Source: Streptomyces gardneri (GTDB taxonomy: Bacteria > Actinomycetota > Actinomycetes > Streptomycetales > Streptomycetaceae). From it: DNA of 64,000 nucleotides. A model generated the notes under the pieces. It saw nothing but the letters and a program-made list of their open reading frames with translations, searched no databases and was not told the DNA's origin. Position 1 is the first letter of the stretch; every line of letters starts with the position of its first letter. The translations under genes were made by a program, and so were the position numbers. Of the stretch, positions 29,212 to 38,287 are shown in pieces. Location of the stretch: assembly GCF_006539185.1 (NCBI RefSeq), contig NZ_BJMN01000014.1, positions 1 to 64,000 on the forward strand, given 5' to 3'.

Positions 29212-29230
29212 TTCGTGTCCCCCGGTGGGG

Positions 29231-31075
<1,845 letters not shown>

Positions 31076-31139
31076 CGGTGCTCCTCAAGTTGCGGACGGA
31101 CAAGGTGGGGGTGGTCCGTGAAGATGCGCGCGCCCCGCG

Positions 31140-31182
31140 AGCGTAGGAAGGTCTGGACCAATCGTCAAGAGGTCCAGACCAA
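31140..31182 (-). promoter_or_regulatory. chiC promoter with paired 12-bp direct repeats
   Basis: On the minus strand, TTGACG (31163-31168) and TACGCT (31140-31145) are spaced by 17 bp. TTGGTCTGGACC (31171-31182) and TTGGTCCAGACC (31150-31161) flank the -35 box, 21 bp apart. Such repeats in the chi63 promoter mediate chitin induction and glucose repression; DasR also reads TGGTCTAGACCA-like sites. Confidence 0.88.
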
Positions 31183-31197
31183 CGTCGCCGATCTCGG

Positions 31198-31851
31198 TCA
31201 GACCCCCAACTCCTGTGCCAGTACCGCCGCTTGGACCCTGCTGCGCAGCTCCAGCTTGCTCAGCACCTTGCTGACGTGCGTCTTCACCGTCGCCTCCGCC
31301 ATGTCGAGTCGTACCGCGATCTCGGCGTTCGACAGACCCCCGCCCAGCGCCGACAGCACCTCCCGCTCTCGGGGCGTCAGCGCGTCGAGCACCGCCGGGT
31401 CCGTCCCGGCCGACGGCCGCGCCGGGCGGCCCGTCGCGGCGAACTCGGCGATCAGCCGCCGGGTCACCGCCGGGGCGATGAGGCCCTCGCCGCGCGCCAC
31501 CGTCCGTACCGCCTCGATCAGCTCCCGCGCCTCCGCGTTCTTCAGCAGGAAGCCCGAGGCGCCCGCCCGCAGAGCCCCGAAGACGTACTCGTCGAGATCG
31601 AAGGTGGTCAGGACGAGGACGTCCGCGAGCCCCTCCGAGACGACGATCCCGGTCGCCGTCACCCCGTCCATCCGCGGCATCTGCACATCCATCAGGACCA
31701 GGTCCGGGCGCAGTTCACGGGCCAGCTCCACCGCCCGCTCCCCGTCCGCCGCCTCCCCGACCACCTCGATGTCCGGGGCGCTGCCCAGGATCAGGACGAG
31801 CCCCGCCCGTACCGCGCTCTGGTCCTCGGCGACCAGCACCCGCACCGTCAT
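31198..31851 (-). CDS. chiR: NarL/LuxR-type response regulator ChiR
   Basis: Two-component response regulator, 217 residues: receiver domain with D55 in LVLMDVQMPRMDG and the LLKNAE lysine, then a LuxR HTH (LTPREREVLSALGGGLSNAEIA, TVKTHVSKVLSKL). Its gene lies between the kinase chiS and the chitinase chiC, and in S. coelicolor the ChiR/ChiS pair controls chiC. The stop codon is only 16 bp from the chiC promoter repeats. ATG overlaps a 10-codon micro-ORF that starts on the chiS stop. Confidence 0.92.
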   Translation of the reverse strand: MTVRVLVAEDQSAVRAGLVLILGSAPDIEVVGEAADGERAVELARELRPDLVLMDVQMPRMDGVTATGIVVSEGLADVLVLTTFDLDEYVFGALRAGASGFLLKNAEARELIEAVRTVARGEGLIAPAVTRRLIAEFAATGRPARPSAGTDPAVLDALTPREREVLSALGGGLSNAEIAVRLDMAEATVKTHVSKVLSKLELRSRVQAAVLAQELGV

Positions 31852-31880
31852 GCCCGCTCCCCACCCGTCCGTACCGTCAT
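31848..31880 (-). CDS. Candidate 10-aa micro-ORF between chiS and chiR
   Basis: ATG overlaps the chiS stop (ATGA), the frame reads MTVRTGGERA, and its TGA overlaps the chiR ATG (ATGA). Its start repeats the first codons of chiR (MTVR), so it probably arose by a local duplication. It may couple translation or be incidental. Confidence 0.28.
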   Translation of the reverse strand: MTVRTGGERA

Positions 31881-33163
31881 GTCCGCTCCTCGTCGCTCGC
31901 GCCCACGGGCAGCTCCGCCCGGACCCGCCACGTCTTTCGTCCCCGGTCGTCCGGGACCGGGCCCGCCTCGAACACCCCGTCGAGCAGGGCCACCCGCTCC
32001 CGCATCCCCACCAGGCCGGCCCCCGAACCGGGCGCCGTCGGGCCGGAGCGCTCCCCGTACGGGCTCGTCACCCGGATCCACAGCGCGCCCGGGTCCTGTC
32101 CCAGGCTCACCCGCACCTCGCCGGGCGCCGCGTGCTTGAGCGCGTTCGTCAGGGACTCCTGCACGATCCGGTACGCGGCCAGCTCCACCGGCGCCGGGAG
32201 GGCCGACGGGCTCCGCCGGGTGTCGTCGAGGACGAGGACGAGACCGCTCGGCTCGGCGTTGGCCGCGGACTGGGCCACCAGCGCGTCCAGGCCGGCGAGT
32301 GTGGGCGCCGCGGCCGGTTCCGTGTCCGCGCCGCTGTCGCGCAGCAGCCCGATGAGCCGCCGCATCTCGGCGAGACCCGCGACGCTGTTCTCCCGGATCA
32401 CGGTCAGCGCCTGCCGGGTGGTGGCCGGCTCGTCGAGCGAGAGCGCCGCCGTGGAGTGGATCGCGATGGCGGACAGGTGGTTGGCCACCATGTCGTGGAG
32501 CTCGCGCGCCATCCGGGACCGCTCGGCCACCACGGCCTGCGTGCGGTCCATCTCGGCGAGGAGCGCGGTCTGCTCGGCGCGCAGCCGGGCGGAGTCGGCC
32601 GCCTCCCGGTGGTTGCGGACGATCGCGCCCGTGATCGCCGGGAGGAAGCAGAGCATGCCGGTGATCACGCCCACGAGGAGCCCGATCGCGTTCTGCCACC
32701 AGACGAGGAAGACCACCGTGACCGTGACGGTGATCAGTCCCATGGTGTACGGGATGCGCCGGGCCTGGGAGGGCGTGCCGTACACCACCGCCGCGTAGAC
32801 CACGTCCGTGAACATCAGGACCGTGGCGAGGTTGCCGTTGGTGAACTGGTCGCCGACGATCGCCACGGTGGCGAGGGTCAGGGCGGTCTGCGGAGCGGCG
32901 CGGCGCAGGGCCTCCGTCGTGGCCATCACAGCCAGCGGGATCAGCGTCGCCCAGCGCGGCCCGATGAGGCGGTCCCCGGTCACGAAGAGTCCGAACGACC
33001 ACAGGACCAGGCCGCCGACCAGGCCGACGGCGGCGATGAACAGGTCGATGCGGTGCGGGCGGGGAAGGGTCACGTACCCATCCAACACGTCCCCGCGAGC
33101 GGAGACCTCCTCGTCCTGGGCGATCCGCCCCTCCGTCGAAGGATGTAGCCGGACTTCGTCCAC
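31877..33163 (-). CDS. chiS: Sensor histidine kinase ChiS
   Basis: Membrane histidine kinase of the HisKA_3 (NarX-like) class, 428 residues. About five hydrophobic segments lie in residues 38-185. The dimerisation and phospho-acceptor box is MARELHDMVANHLSAI with H223. The HATPase_c domain has the N-box QESLTNALKHA and the glycine box GSGAGLVGMRERV. GTG start at 33163. It is divergent from the membrane-protein gene at 33225 across a 61-bp gap. Its partner is ChiR, 25 bp downstream. Confidence 0.92.
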   Translation of the reverse strand: MDEVRLHPSTEGRIAQDEEVSARGDVLDGYVTLPRPHRIDLFIAAVGLVGGLVLWSFGLFVTGDRLIGPRWATLIPLAVMATTEALRRAAPQTALTLATVAIVGDQFTNGNLATVLMFTDVVYAAVVYGTPSQARRIPYTMGLITVTVTVVFLVWWQNAIGLLVGVITGMLCFLPAITGAIVRNHREAADSARLRAEQTALLAEMDRTQAVVAERSRMARELHDMVANHLSAIAIHSTAALSLDEPATTRQALTVIRENSVAGLAEMRRLIGLLRDSGADTEPAAAPTLAGLDALVAQSAANAEPSGLVLVLDDTRRSPSALPAPVELAAYRIVQESLTNALKHAAPGEVRVSLGQDPGALWIRVTSPYGERSGPTAPGSGAGLVGMRERVALLDGVFEAGPVPDDRGRKTWRVRAELPVGASDEERT

Positions 33164-33224
33164 GGCGACGAGGAATCACGCCCGAACCCACGGGACGCTG
33201 AGGGGGAACCGAAAGGGGAACATC

Positions 33225-33878
33225 GTGATCGTCGCGCTGATCGTGATCTGCGAGGTGGGCTTCTGGGTCCTGCTGGCCGCCGGCCTCGCCACTCGCTATC
33301 TCCTGAAGATGCCCAAGGCGGGCATGGCGCTGCTGCTGTGCGAACCGCTCCTGGAGGTCCTGCTCCTGGTCGTCACCGCGATCGACCTCAAGAACGGGGC
33401 CGAGCCGAGCTGGCGGCACGGGCTCGCCGCCGTCTACATCGGCTACACCGTCGGCCACGGCCACCGGACCGTGAAGTGGCTCGACGGCCACGCCGCCCAC
33501 CGCCTCGGCGGCGGCCCCCCGCCGCAGAAGCCGCCGCAGTACGGCATGGCGCGCGCCCGTCACGAGGGCCGGGTCTGGCTCGGCTCGGTGGTCGCCGCGT
33601 CCGTCGCCTCCGTCCTGCTGCTCCTGGCGATCTGGTACGTCGGCGACGACGGGAACACGGACGGGCTGCGGAGCTGGATCTTCGGCGCCTGGCGGGCGGC
33701 GGGCATCCACGGCCTGATCGCGCTCACGTACGCGATCTGGCCGAAGAAGGCGCCGGAGGGTGAGTCCTCGAAGGGCGAGTCCCCGCAGGGTGTCTCAGCG
33801 GTCGCCGCCCGGGACCCAGAGCACGTCCCCGACCTCCTTGTTCGCCGTCCGGGCCAGGATGAAGAGCAGGTCCGATAG
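33225..33878 (+). CDS. Putative multi-pass membrane protein
   Basis: 217 residues with about five hydrophobic segments (VALIVICEVGFWVLLAAGLA; GMALLLCEPLLEVLLLVVTA; GLAAVYIGYTVGHG; VVAASVASVLLLLAIWYV; GLIALTYAIW). No enzymatic motif is recognised. GTG 33225 follows AAAGGGGA. The last 84 bp overlap the convergent adenosyltransferase gene, so the 28 C-terminal residues are encoded opposite its C terminus and the true stop may be evolutionarily recent. Confidence 0.78.
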   Translation: MIVALIVICEVGFWVLLAAGLATRYLLKMPKAGMALLLCEPLLEVLLLVVTAIDLKNGAEPSWRHGLAAVYIGYTVGHGHRTVKWLDGHAAHRLGGGPPPQKPPQYGMARARHEGRVWLGSVVAASVASVLLLLAIWYVGDDGNTDGLRSWIFGAWRAAGIHGLIALTYAIWPKKAPEGESSKGESPQGVSAVAARDPEHVPDLLVRRPGQDEEQVR

Positions 33879-34367
33879 CCGGTTGAGGTAGGTGGCGGTC
33901 AGGGCGTTCATCGTCTCGCCGTGCACCTCCAGAGCCGCCCACGTGGAGCGCTCCGCCCGCCGGACCACCGTGCACGCCTGGTGCAGCAGCGCCGCACCGG
34001 GTGTGCCGCCCGGCAGGATGAAGGAGCGCAGCTTCTCCAGCTCCTCCAGGAAGTGGTCGCAGTCGGCCTCCAGCTTGTCGACGTAGGCCTGCTCGACGCG
34101 CAGCGGCGGGTACTTCGGGTCCTCCACCACGGGCGTGCAGAGGTCGGCGCCCACGTCGAACAGGTCGTTCTGGACACGGACGAGGACCTTCACGACCTCC
34201 TCGTCCAGCTGCCCGAGGGCGACGGCCGTGCCGATGGCGGCGTTGGCCTCGTTGGCGTCGGCGTAGGCCGAGATCCGCAGATCCGTCTTGGCGGTCCGGC
34301 TCATGTCGCCGAGGGCCGTCGTGCCCTGGTCGCCGGTACGGGTGTAGATGCGCGTCAGATTGACCAT
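33795..34367 (-). CDS. Cob(I)alamin adenosyltransferase (PduO type)
   Basis: Transfers adenosyl from ATP to cob(I)alamin to make coenzyme B12, 190 residues. Seen: the N-terminal ATP loop TRTGDQGTTALGD, YADANEANAAIG, FDVGADLCTP, RSFILPGGTPGAALLHQACTVVRRAER cut by conserved Arg residues, and LNRLSDLLFILAR. ATG 34367 lies 6 nt from a TAGGCT -10 element (leaderless). It would supply adenosylcobalamin to methylmalonyl-CoA mutase, whose accessory genes mce and meaB are 20 kb away. Confidence 0.95.
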   Translation of the reverse strand: MVNLTRIYTRTGDQGTTALGDMSRTAKTDLRISAYADANEANAAIGTAVALGQLDEEVVKVLVRVQNDLFDVGADLCTPVVEDPKYPPLRVEQAYVDKLEADCDHFLEELEKLRSFILPGGTPGAALLHQACTVVRRAERSTWAALEVHGETMNALTATYLNRLSDLLFILARTANKEVGDVLWVPGGDR

Positions 34368-34373
34368 GGGCCC

Positions 34374-34379
34374 AGCCTA
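34374..34379 (-). promoter_or_regulatory. -10 element TAGGCT for the leaderless adenosyltransferase gene
   Basis: Minus-strand TAGGCT is separated from ATG 34367 by GGGCCC only. Confidence 0.55.
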
Positions 34380-34380
34380 G

Positions 34381-35130
34381 TTAGGCACCGGCGCTTCGGA
34401 ACGTCCGTGTGCCGACCGTCACGGCGAGCGCCGTCAGGCCGAGGGCGACGAGCACCCCGTACAGCACGGCCGGGGTCGTGTAGTGGCCGATGTACGCCTC
34501 CCGGACCGCGTCCACCAGATAGCGGAACGGCGTGAGGTGCGAGAGCACGTCCAGCCAGCCGGGGGCGAGGGCCATCGGCAGCATCAGGCCGGACAGCAGC
34601 ATCGCCGGCATCGCGAGGGTGTTGATCGCGGGGCCGAACTCCTGCGGGCTCGGCAGCTTCAGCGCCAGCGCGTACGAGAGCGAGGCGAGCGCGGCCGAGA
34701 GCAGGGCGACGAAGCCGAAGCCGATCAGGATCCCGGGGAGCGGCGCCCTGAGGCCCATCGGAACGGCCACGAGGACGAGCAGCACCGCCTGGAAGACGAA
34801 GAGCGCGGCGTCGCGCAGGACCCGGCCGAGCAGCAGGGCCAGTCGGCTCACCGGAGTGACCCGCATCCGGTCGAACACGCCCCAGCTCTTCTCCATGATG
34901 ATCGAGAAACCGGCGAACGAGGCGCCGAAGAGACCGAGTTGGAGCAGCAGGCCGGGGACGAGGATCTGCCAGGAGTCGCCCTCGCGGCCCAGCGGGAGAC
35001 CGGTGAGCAGGGGCCCGAAGAAGAACAGGTAGAGCAGCGGCATCAGCGCGCCGAAGAAGATCTGGAACGGGGAGCGCAGGGTCTGGCGGGCGTAGCGCCC
35101 GAAGAGCAGCGCGGTGTCGTGGAGAAGCAT
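34381..35130 (-). CDS. ABC-2 type transporter permease
   Basis: 249 residues with six hydrophobic segments (for example FFGALMPLLYLFFFGPLL, LLGASFAG-like, AVLLVLVAVPMGL, VALLSAALASLSYALAL) and the ABC-2 signature near LAMPAMLLSGLMLP. It begins 7 bp after the ATPase gene, forming an exporter of the DrrA/DrrB type for a drug or lipid. The substrate is unknown. It is probably regulated by the divergent TetR gene at 36000. Confidence 0.9.
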   Translation of the reverse strand: MLLHDTALLFGRYARQTLRSPFQIFFGALMPLLYLFFFGPLLTGLPLGREGDSWQILVPGLLLQLGLFGASFAGFSIIMEKSWGVFDRMRVTPVSRLALLLGRVLRDAALFVFQAVLLVLVAVPMGLRAPLPGILIGFGFVALLSAALASLSYALALKLPSPQEFGPAINTLAMPAMLLSGLMLPMALAPGWLDVLSHLTPFRYLVDAVREAYIGHYTTPAVLYGVLVALGLTALAVTVGTRTFRSAGA

Positions 35131-35137
35131 CAGGGTC

Positions 35138-35911
35138 CTAGACGGCTACGGGAGTGGTGTCGACGGGGGCCGGGCCGCGCCCGGTGATCGCGAGGAACGC
35201 GTCCTGGAGGGTGGCGGCGCCGTGCGCGGCCTTGAGGGCGGCGGGGCTGCCCTCGGCGACGACCGTGCCCTGGTCCACGACGACGATGCGGTCGGCGAGG
35301 GCGTCGGCCTCGTCCAGGTAGTGCGTGGTGAGGACGACGGTCGTGCCGTGCTCGTCGCGCAGCCGTCGCACCAGGGCCCACAGGTCGGCGCGGCTGCCGG
35401 GGTCGAGGCCGGTCGTCGGCTCGTCGAGGAAGAGGATCTCCGGCCGGTGGGTGAGCCCCATCGCGAGGTCGAGGCGGCGGCGCTGGCCGCCGGAGAGCGC
35501 CGGGGTGGGCCGGTCGAGGAGCTCGGTGAGGTCGAGGTCGACCGCGAGTTCCTCGGCGCGCGCGGTCGCGCGGGTGCGGTCGAGGCCGTAGAGCCTGCCC
35601 TGGAGGACGAGCTCGGAGCGGACCGTCTCCTGGGGGTCGAGGCCGCCGGACTGGGCGACGTACCCGATCCGGCGGCGTACGGCCGCGGGGTCCTTGACGA
35701 GGTCGTGACCGGCGACGGTGGCGGCGCCGCCGGTGGGCGGGAGCAGGGTCGTGAGCATGCGCAGGGTGGTCGTCTTGCCGGCGCCGTTGGGTCCGAGGAG
35801 TCCGAGGATCTCGCCTGGCCGGACGGTCAGATCGATCCCGCGGACGGCCTCCACGGGGCTGCTCCTGCCGGTGAAGGTCCGGGCGAGCCCGGCCGTGCTG
35901 ATGATGGGCAT
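35138..35911 (-). CDS. ABC transporter ATP-binding protein (DrrA-like)
   Basis: 257 residues: Walker A GPNGAGKTT, Q-loop YVAQSGGLDP, signature LSGGQRRRLDLAMGL, Walker B ILFLDEPTTGLDP and the H-loop THYLDEADAL. ATG 35911 (MPIISTAGLARTF) is preferred over an in-frame ATG at 35956 that lies in the operator region. It pairs with the permease 7 bp downstream. Confidence 0.94.
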   Translation of the reverse strand: MPIISTAGLARTFTGRSSPVEAVRGIDLTVRPGEILGLLGPNGAGKTTTLRMLTTLLPPTGGAATVAGHDLVKDPAAVRRRIGYVAQSGGLDPQETVRSELVLQGRLYGLDRTRATARAEELAVDLDLTELLDRPTPALSGGQRRRLDLAMGLTHRPEILFLDEPTTGLDPGSRADLWALVRRLRDEHGTTVVLTTHYLDEADALADRIVVVDQGTVVAEGSPAALKAAHGAATLQDAFLAITGRGPAPVDTTPVAV

Positions 35912-35933
35912 GACGACTACAAAAACAGAGTCA

Positions 35934-35981
35934 CTGAAATTTTGCAATGCCACCAAGTTTTCGCACGGTCCAAAATTTCAG
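35934..35981. promoter_or_regulatory. Operator repeat between the ABC and TetR genes
   Basis: CTGAAATTTTG (35934-35944) and CAAAATTTCAG (35971-35981) are exact inverted copies separated by 26 bp in the 88-bp divergent spacer. The spacer is notably AT-rich for this genome. It is a likely TetR binding region covering both promoters. Confidence 0.7.
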
Positions 35982-35987
35982 GGAGCC

Positions 35988-35993
35988 TAGGAT
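35988..35993 (+). promoter_or_regulatory. -10 element TAGGAT for the leaderless TetR gene
   Basis: It lies 6 nt before ATG 36000 and directly abuts the right arm of the operator repeat. Confidence 0.5.
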
Positions 35994-35999
35994 GTGGGC

Positions 36000-36638
36000 A
36001 TGGCCGAGGGACTCAGGGAACGCAAGAAGCGCGAGACGAAGCAGCGGATCTCGGACATCGCGACCGGGCTCTTCCTGGAGCACGGCTTCGTGACCGTGAC
36101 CGTCGCCGACGTCGCCGAGGCGGCGGACGTCTCCGTCAACACCGTCTACAACTACTTCCCGGCCAAGGAGGACCTCTTCCTCGACCGGATGGACGGCGTC
36201 ACCCAGCGCCTCGCCCGGATGATCCGCGGCCGCGACCGGGGCGAGTCCGCCGCCGCGGCCGTCCTGCGCGCGCTGCGCCAGGACATCGGCGCCGTCTCGC
36301 CCGCGTACGGACTCATGGACGGCTTCGACGCCTTCATGAACGTCATCGAGCACGCCCCCACCCTCAAGGCCCGGCTCTTCCACCTCCAGCAGCAGGTCCA
36401 CGACGCCGTCGTCACCACCCTGCGCGAGGAGACCGGGGCCGCCGCCGACGACCCGCTGCCGCTGCTCGTCGGAGGCCAGCTCGCCTGGATCGAGAACACC
36501 GTCGTCGCCTACATCACCCGCGAGATGACCGCGGGACGCAAGGCGACGACCGTCTCCCGCGAGGCCCTCGTCCTTCTCGACGAGATCGAGGAGCTGCTCA
36601 GCGAGCGGGTCCTGACGTACGCCGTACGCGAGGGCTGA
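36000..36638 (+). CDS. TetR-family transcriptional regulator
   Basis: 212 residues. The N-terminal HTH (KQRISDIATGLFLEHGFVTVTVADVAEAADVS cut at VNTVYNYFPAKEDLF) is typical, and the C-terminal ligand domain is helical and not assignable. It is divergent from the ABC exporter across a spacer with an exact inverted repeat, so it probably represses the exporter and itself. ATG 36000 is chosen for its leaderless spacing to TAGGAT; GTG 35994 is an alternative. Confidence 0.92.
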   Translation: MAEGLRERKKRETKQRISDIATGLFLEHGFVTVTVADVAEAADVSVNTVYNYFPAKEDLFLDRMDGVTQRLARMIRGRDRGESAAAAVLRALRQDIGAVSPAYGLMDGFDAFMNVIEHAPTLKARLFHLQQQVHDAVVTTLREETGAAADDPLPLLVGGQLAWIENTVVAYITREMTAGRKATTVSREALVLLDEIEELLSERVLTYAVREG

Positions 36639-36777
36639 CCGGACGAACGAGGTGTCGTGAGTGTGACGTCCGTCAAAGAGGGCGTGACGCGCATTACTTA
36701 GCGGTCACATGGCGCCCCCGGCCCGCTAATCTCCGCCGAAGAGTCAGAAGTGAACAGGCGTTAAGGGGTGGAACATC

Positions 36778-37626
36778 GTGGCCAGGAAGCTCGCCGTCAT
36801 CGGGGCCGGACTCATGGGATCCGGCATCGCGCAGGTCTCGGCACAGGCGGGCTGGGACGTCGTCCTGCGTGACGTCACCGACGCCGCACTCACCCGCGGC
36901 ACCGACGGCATCAAGGCGTCGTACGACCGCTTCGTCGCCAAGGGCAAGCTGGACGCGGCCGACGCCGAGGCCGCCCTCGGCCGGATCACCGCCACCACCG
37001 AGCTCGAGGCCGTCGCCGACGCCGACATCATCGTCGAGGCCGTCTTCGAGAACCTCGACGTCAAGCACGAGATCTTCCGCTCGCTCGACAAGGTCGCCAA
37101 GGACGGCGCCGTCCTCGCCTCCAACACCTCCGCGATCCCGATCACCAAGATCGCCGCGGTGACCGAGCGCCCCGAGGCCGTCGTCGGCGTCCACTTCTTC
37201 TCGCCGGTCCCGATGATGCAGCTCGTCGAGCTCGTCCGCGGTTACAAGACCAGCGACGAGACCCTCGCCGCCGCCCGGGAGTTCGCCGAGTCCGTCGGCA
37301 AGACCTGCATCGTCGTCAACCGCGACGTCGCCGGCTTCGTCACCACCCGCCTCATCTCGGCCCTCGTCGTCGAGGCCGCCAAGCTCCACGAGTCCGGCGT
37401 CGCCACCGCCGAGGACATCGACATCGCCTGCAAGCTCGGCTTCGGCCACGCCATGGGCCCGCTCGCCACGGCCGACCTCACCGGCATCGACATCCTGGTG
37501 AACGCGGCCAACAACATCTACACGGAGTCCCAGGACGAGAAGTTCGCGGTGCCCGAAGCGATGCGCCGGATGGTGGACGCGGGTGACATCGGCCGCAAGA
37601 GCGGGCAGGGCTTCTACAAGTACTGA
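36778..37626 (+). CDS. 3-hydroxybutyryl-CoA dehydrogenase
   Basis: NAD(P)-dependent oxidoreduction of 3-hydroxyacyl-CoA, in butyrate/PHB-type or ethylmalonyl-CoA metabolism. The 282-residue protein has the Rossmann motif IGAGLMGSGIAQ, the SNTSAIPI catalytic Ser region, HFFSPVPMMQLVE with the catalytic His, and the C-terminal helical domain GFGHAMGPLATADLTGID. GTG 36778 follows AAGGGGTGG. It is monocistronic. The 139-bp upstream gap carries a TAATCT -10-like hexamer at 36727. Confidence 0.93.
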   Translation: MARKLAVIGAGLMGSGIAQVSAQAGWDVVLRDVTDAALTRGTDGIKASYDRFVAKGKLDAADAEAALGRITATTELEAVADADIIVEAVFENLDVKHEIFRSLDKVAKDGAVLASNTSAIPITKIAAVTERPEAVVGVHFFSPVPMMQLVELVRGYKTSDETLAAAREFAESVGKTCIVVNRDVAGFVTTRLISALVVEAAKLHESGVATAEDIDIACKLGFGHAMGPLATADLTGIDILVNAANNIYTESQDEKFAVPEAMRRMVDAGDIGRKSGQGFYKY

Positions 37627-37752
37627 GCCGTACCCGCCACCCCGCCTCACCCCGTGGGGTGAATTTCGGTATCGGTTCGCTGACAAGGCGCAACGTATCT
37701 GCCAGTGCGGCAGTCAGTTGTTGCGAAGACGGAGCACTCTCGGGGAGCGCAT

Positions 37753-38076
37753 ATGCACATCAGGGGCGACCACGTCGAGCTGGTCGTCGGGGGCCGCCTC
37801 GACGTCCGCAGCGCGGCGGACGCCCGTACGGTCCTGCACTCGGCCGTCGACGACGGAGTCGGCGATCTGGTGCTCGACCTGACCGGCCTCGACTCCTGGG
37901 ACGCGACCGGGCTCGGCGTGATCATGGGCGCTCACCGGAGGGCCGGCCGCTGCGGCCGGCGCCTCGTCCTGCGCGGGGTCCCGCCCCAGATGCAGCGGCT
38001 GCTCGTGGCCACCCGGCTCCACCGCATCCTCGCCATCGAGGGCGGCCTCGCCGCGGAGTCGCTGCCCCGGGTGTGA
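37753..38076 (+). CDS. STAS-domain (anti-anti-sigma-like) protein
   Basis: 107 residues forming one STAS domain (VELVVGGRLDVRSAADARTVL; LVLDLTGLDSWDATGLGVIMGAHRRA). The position phosphorylated in SpoIIAA-type antagonists (DSSG) reads DATG, so Thr would be the acceptor. No kinase/anti-sigma partner is adjacent. ATG 37753 follows GGGGAG with 5 nt spacing; GTG 37705 is an alternative. Confidence 0.88.
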   Translation: MHIRGDHVELVVGGRLDVRSAADARTVLHSAVDDGVGDLVLDLTGLDSWDATGLGVIMGAHRRAGRCGRRLVLRGVPPQMQRLLVATRLHRILAIEGGLAAESLPRV

Positions 38077-38191
38077 CCCCCCGTGCGCACCCCCAGGGGT
38101 CTCCACCGTCTGTGAAGCCGCTGTGTGAACCAGGCGTCACGCTCAATCCTCACAAGACCGTGACGTCTTGGTCTCCGTGGCACCCCGCCTG

Positions 38192-38220
38192 TTCCCGAGC
38201 GCCTGACCACGGTCTAGGGT
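38192..38220 (+). promoter_or_regulatory. Promoter of the 899-aa protein gene
   Basis: TTCCCG and TAGGGT with a 17-bp spacer, about 68 bp before the ATG. Confidence 0.45.
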
Positions 38221-38287
38221 TCGGTCGCCTGCACATTGACGGACCCATCCGGCGGGCACCGGACACCGCTTCTTGGGGGCTTGCACC

